From positions 1 to 64,000 of the forward strand of contig JAHDBD010000014.1 of NCBI GenBank assembly GCA_020630575.1: DNA of 64,000 nt, in the 5' to 3' direction. The notes beneath the pieces are model-generated. The model had not been told where the DNA came from. It did not search any database and worked only from the letters and a program-made list of their open reading frames with translations. This document shows, in pieces, positions 61,666 to 64,000 of this stretch. Positions within the stretch are counted from its first letter, which is position 1. Every line of letters begins with the position of its first letter. This stretch comes from Bernardetia sp. (GTDB lineage Bacteria > Bacteroidota > Bacteroidia > Cytophagales > Bernardetiaceae). A program made the translations under genes and the position numbers.

Positions 61666-63696
61666 ATGAATTTCCGTATAGATTCTCCCTACAAACCAAC
61701 AGGCGATCAACCAAAAGCCATTGCTGCTTTAGTAAAAGGCATCGAAGAAGGTGAAGACTTTCAAGTGCTTTTGGGTGTAACAGGCTCAGGTAAAACATTT
61801 ACGATGGCAAATGTCATTGAAAAACTTGGTCGTCCGACACTGATTATTAGTCATAATAAAACCTTGGCAGCTCAGCTTTACGGAGAATTTAAACAATTTT
61901 TTCCTGATAATGCAGTCGAATATTTTATTTCTTATTATGATTATTATCAGCCAGAAGCCTATATTTCGGCATCAGATACTTATATCGAAAAAGATTTAGC
62001 AATCAATCAAGATATTGAAAAACTACGATTGAGTACAACAGCATCTCTTCTCTCTGGACGAAAAGATGTAATTGTAATTGCTTCTGTTTCTTGTATTTAT
62101 GGTTTGGGAAATCCTAATGAGTTTGCAGAAAACAGTCTGAAAATAAGTACAGGCGACCAAATTTCTCTCAATGCCTTTTTATTGGATTTGGTAGCCATTA
62201 TGTATAGCCGAAGCGAAGAAGAATTTGCACGAGGAACATTCAGAGTAAAAGGAGATACGGTCGATATTTATCCTGCTTATGCTGATATTGCATACCGAAT
62301 TTACTTTTGGGGAGATGAAATAGAGGCAATTCAGCGCATAGATCCAGTTTCGGGAAAGAAAATCAATGATGAAGATTATATGCTTCTTTTTGCTGCTAGT
62401 TTGTTTGTAACGAGCAAAGACACTATTACAAGAGCGATGGAAGAAATAGAAATTGACTTAGAAGACCGAATCCGTTTTTATGAAAATGACGGACGTTTTG
62501 AAGAAGCTGCTCGTGTAAAAGAACGCACCGAATCGGATTTGGAAATGATGAAAGAGTTAGGTTATTGTTCTGGAATTGAGAATTATTCACGCTATTTTGA
62601 TAATCGTAAGGCTGGCGAACGTTCATTTTGTTTGTTAGATTATTTTCCAAAAGATTTTTTATTGATAATTGATGAGAGCCACGTAACTGTTCCACAAATT
62701 CGTGCGATGTGGGGAGGCGACCGTTCTCGTAAAATTTCACTTGTCGATCACGGTTTCCGTTTACCTGCTGCGCTTGATAACCGTCCACTTACTTTCAATG
62801 AATTTGAATCGATGATTGATCAAGCTGTTTTTGTTACAGCTACTCCTGCTGATTACGAATTGCAGAAAAGTGAGGGTGTTATTGTAGAGCAGATTATCCG
62901 ACCTACTGGACTTCTTGACCCACTTATTGAAGTTCGTCCAACACGCACACAAATCGACGACCTTTTAAATGAAATTGATAAAACGATAGCCAATGGAGAA
63001 CGTGCTTTAGTTACCACAATTACCAAAAGAATGGCAGAAGAACTCAGTCGTTATTTTGAGCAGCTACAAATGAAAGTACGTTATATTCACTCTGACGTAA
63101 AGATTTTGGATAGAATAGAAATTATTCGTGAACTTCGTTTGGGAGTAATTGATGTTTTGATTGGAGTAAATATGTTACGTGAAGGATTGGATTTGCCAGA
63201 AGTTTCTTTGGTAGCAATTTTAGATGCAGATAAAGAAGGATTTTTGAGAAACGAACGTTCGCTTATTCAGACTATCGGACGTGCTGCTCGTAACTCAAAT
63301 GGTCATGTCGTTATGTATGCTGACAAAATTACCCCTTCAATGCGCCTTTCGATTGATGAGACAAACCGTCGTCGTAAAATCCAACAAGAATACAATGAAG
63401 CCAACGGAATTACACCAACAACTGTTTTCAAATCTAAGGAAGCTATTATGCAACAAACTTCGGTTGCAGATGCTAAATCATTACCAAAAGAATTCTATGA
63501 AGAATCTAAAATGACTATCGTTATTGACCCAGTTATTAAGGGAATGAATATAAAAGAACTATCGAAAGTAATTGACCAAACTAAACGAAAAATGGAAACG
63601 GCAGCCAAAGAACTCAATTTTATGGAAGCTGCACGACTGCGTGATGAATGGCAAGAATTACAGAATTTGAGAGAGGAAAAAGTGAAGGCAGAGTAA
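61666..63696 (+). CDS. uvrB: Excinuclease ABC subunit B
   Basis: UvrB is the damage-verifying helicase of nucleotide-excision repair, loaded by UvrA and cut by UvrC. The 676-aa protein has Walker A GVTGSGKT (37-44), the beta-hairpin SYYDYYQPEAY, the helicase motifs DESHVTVPQIRAMWGGDRSRK, IDVLIGVNMLREGLDLPEVSLV, QTIGRAARN, and the C-terminal UVR coiled coil (about 636-676). The ATG at 61666 (MNFRIDSPYKPTGDQPKAI) follows a heptamer repeat. Confidence 0.97.
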   Translation: MNFRIDSPYKPTGDQPKAIAALVKGIEEGEDFQVLLGVTGSGKTFTMANVIEKLGRPTLIISHNKTLAAQLYGEFKQFFPDNAVEYFISYYDYYQPEAYISASDTYIEKDLAINQDIEKLRLSTTASLLSGRKDVIVIASVSCIYGLGNPNEFAENSLKISTGDQISLNAFLLDLVAIMYSRSEEEFARGTFRVKGDTVDIYPAYADIAYRIYFWGDEIEAIQRIDPVSGKKINDEDYMLLFAASLFVTSKDTITRAMEEIEIDLEDRIRFYENDGRFEEAARVKERTESDLEMMKELGYCSGIENYSRYFDNRKAGERSFCLLDYFPKDFLLIIDESHVTVPQIRAMWGGDRSRKISLVDHGFRLPAALDNRPLTFNEFESMIDQAVFVTATPADYELQKSEGVIVEQIIRPTGLLDPLIEVRPTRTQIDDLLNEIDKTIANGERALVTTITKRMAEELSRYFEQLQMKVRYIHSDVKILDRIEIIRELRLGVIDVLIGVNMLREGLDLPEVSLVAILDADKEGFLRNERSLIQTIGRAARNSNGHVVMYADKITPSMRLSIDETNRRRKIQQEYNEANGITPTTVFKSKEAIMQQTSVADAKSLPKEFYEESKMTIVIDPVIKGMNIKELSKVIDQTKRKMETAAKELNFMEAARLRDEWQELQNLREEKVKAE

Positions 63697-63810
63697 GCTA
63701 ATAAAATAATTAACAAGATTTAAATAAATACAAAGGTAGGGTAAGTACGGTTTGTATGCGTCGTTTGAGTAAAGAAAGTTTCTTAATTCACTCAAATTTA
63801 AAACGCAACA

Positions 63811-64000
63811 ATGAAAACACTACAAAATAAATCAAATAATAAGAAAACTAATTTTGCTGCTTTTTACAAAACTGCAATTCATTCATTTTTCAATTTATCA
63901 AAATTTACACTACTCACTCTTTTTTCTTTATTATTAATTGGTAAGGCAAATAGCCAAACACTTACACAAACCATCAGTGGAAAAATTTTGGAAGAGGGAA
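63811..64000 (+). CDS. Start of a TonB-dependent-receptor-like / CarboxypepD-reg protein (cut by the window end)
   Basis: The first 63 codons are present. A basic N-terminus and hydrophobic segment (FTLLTLFSLLLIGKANSQ) form a signal peptide, followed by TLTQTISGKILEEG, the opening strand of a carboxypeptidase-regulatory-like domain as in TonB-dependent receptors or SusC-like proteins. The rest lies outside. It begins 114 bp after uvrB. Confidence 0.65.
   Translation, partial: MKTLQNKSNNKKTNFAAFYKTAIHSFFNLSKFTLLTLFSLLLIGKANSQTLTQTISGKILEEG

Overview
The window is a low-GC chromosome segment of a Bacteroidota bacterium, most likely a Cytophagales member of the Bernardetia/Flexibacter type (lineage is inferred from gene content, not from a marker search). 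Pointers to the phylum are TAnnTTTG -7 promoter elements with TTG/TTTG upstream, an F0F1-ATP synthase cluster lacking atpD/atpC, DUF4270 and two-component-propeller proteins, bacillithiol deacetylase BshB1, a half-length GT5 protein beside DUF4270, and an FtsZ with a tail beyond its C-terminal peptide. No rRNA, CRISPR array, prophage or complete insertion sequence was seen.

Layout. 1-6.0 kb: heptamer repeat, ABC ATPase, GNAT acetyltransferase, RlmD and a DEAD-box helicase behind a roughly 600-nt leader. 6.0-21.5 kb: hypothetical membrane/exported proteins, a stand-alone ftsZ, an orphan OmpR-type regulator, two large SpoIIE-type phosphatase sensors, an ECF-like sigma factor overlapping hemB, a STAS-like protein, two identical tRNA-Gln genes and a small anti-sigma-like protein. 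21.6-25.6 kb: propeller lipoprotein, two tandem membrane-anchored hypothetical proteins, a TIGR01777 reductase. 25.8-32.3 kb: atpI-B-E-F-H-A-G, with a strong hairpin after atpE and a candidate internal promoter before atpA. 32.3-39.9 kb: crcB, folE/PTPS (overlapping), pyrD and several hypothetical proteins. 40.0-44.9 kb: the most unusual block, a minus-strand operon of an EVE-domain McrB, McrC, a 3-TM protein and a PP2C-like phosphatase. 45.0-50.6 kb: N-acetylglucosamine kinase followed by a 142-bp MITE with target-site duplication, amidohydrolase, rsmI, a Crp/Fnr regulator, a secreted protein and a gene remnant. 50.6-58.5 kb: esterase, DJ-1-like protein with its Crp-type regulator, arylamine N-acetyltransferase, glmS, DUF4270, GT5. 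59-64 kb: a low-complexity exported protein, bshB1, uvrB and the start of a TonB-dependent-receptor-like gene.

The window is rich in small repeats: at least six arrays of 7-bp units (two 28-bp arrays 36 kb apart are identical), short palindromes preceded by GTAG/GTAC/GTAA that resemble REP elements, a 49-bp hairpin, a MITE, and a 35-bp terminator present twice in opposite orientation. Most annotated genes are housekeeping. The best candidates for undescribed biology are the McrBC-TM-PP2C operon, the SpoIIE/sigma/STAS/anti-sigma-like neighbourhood and the heptamer/REP repeat populations.
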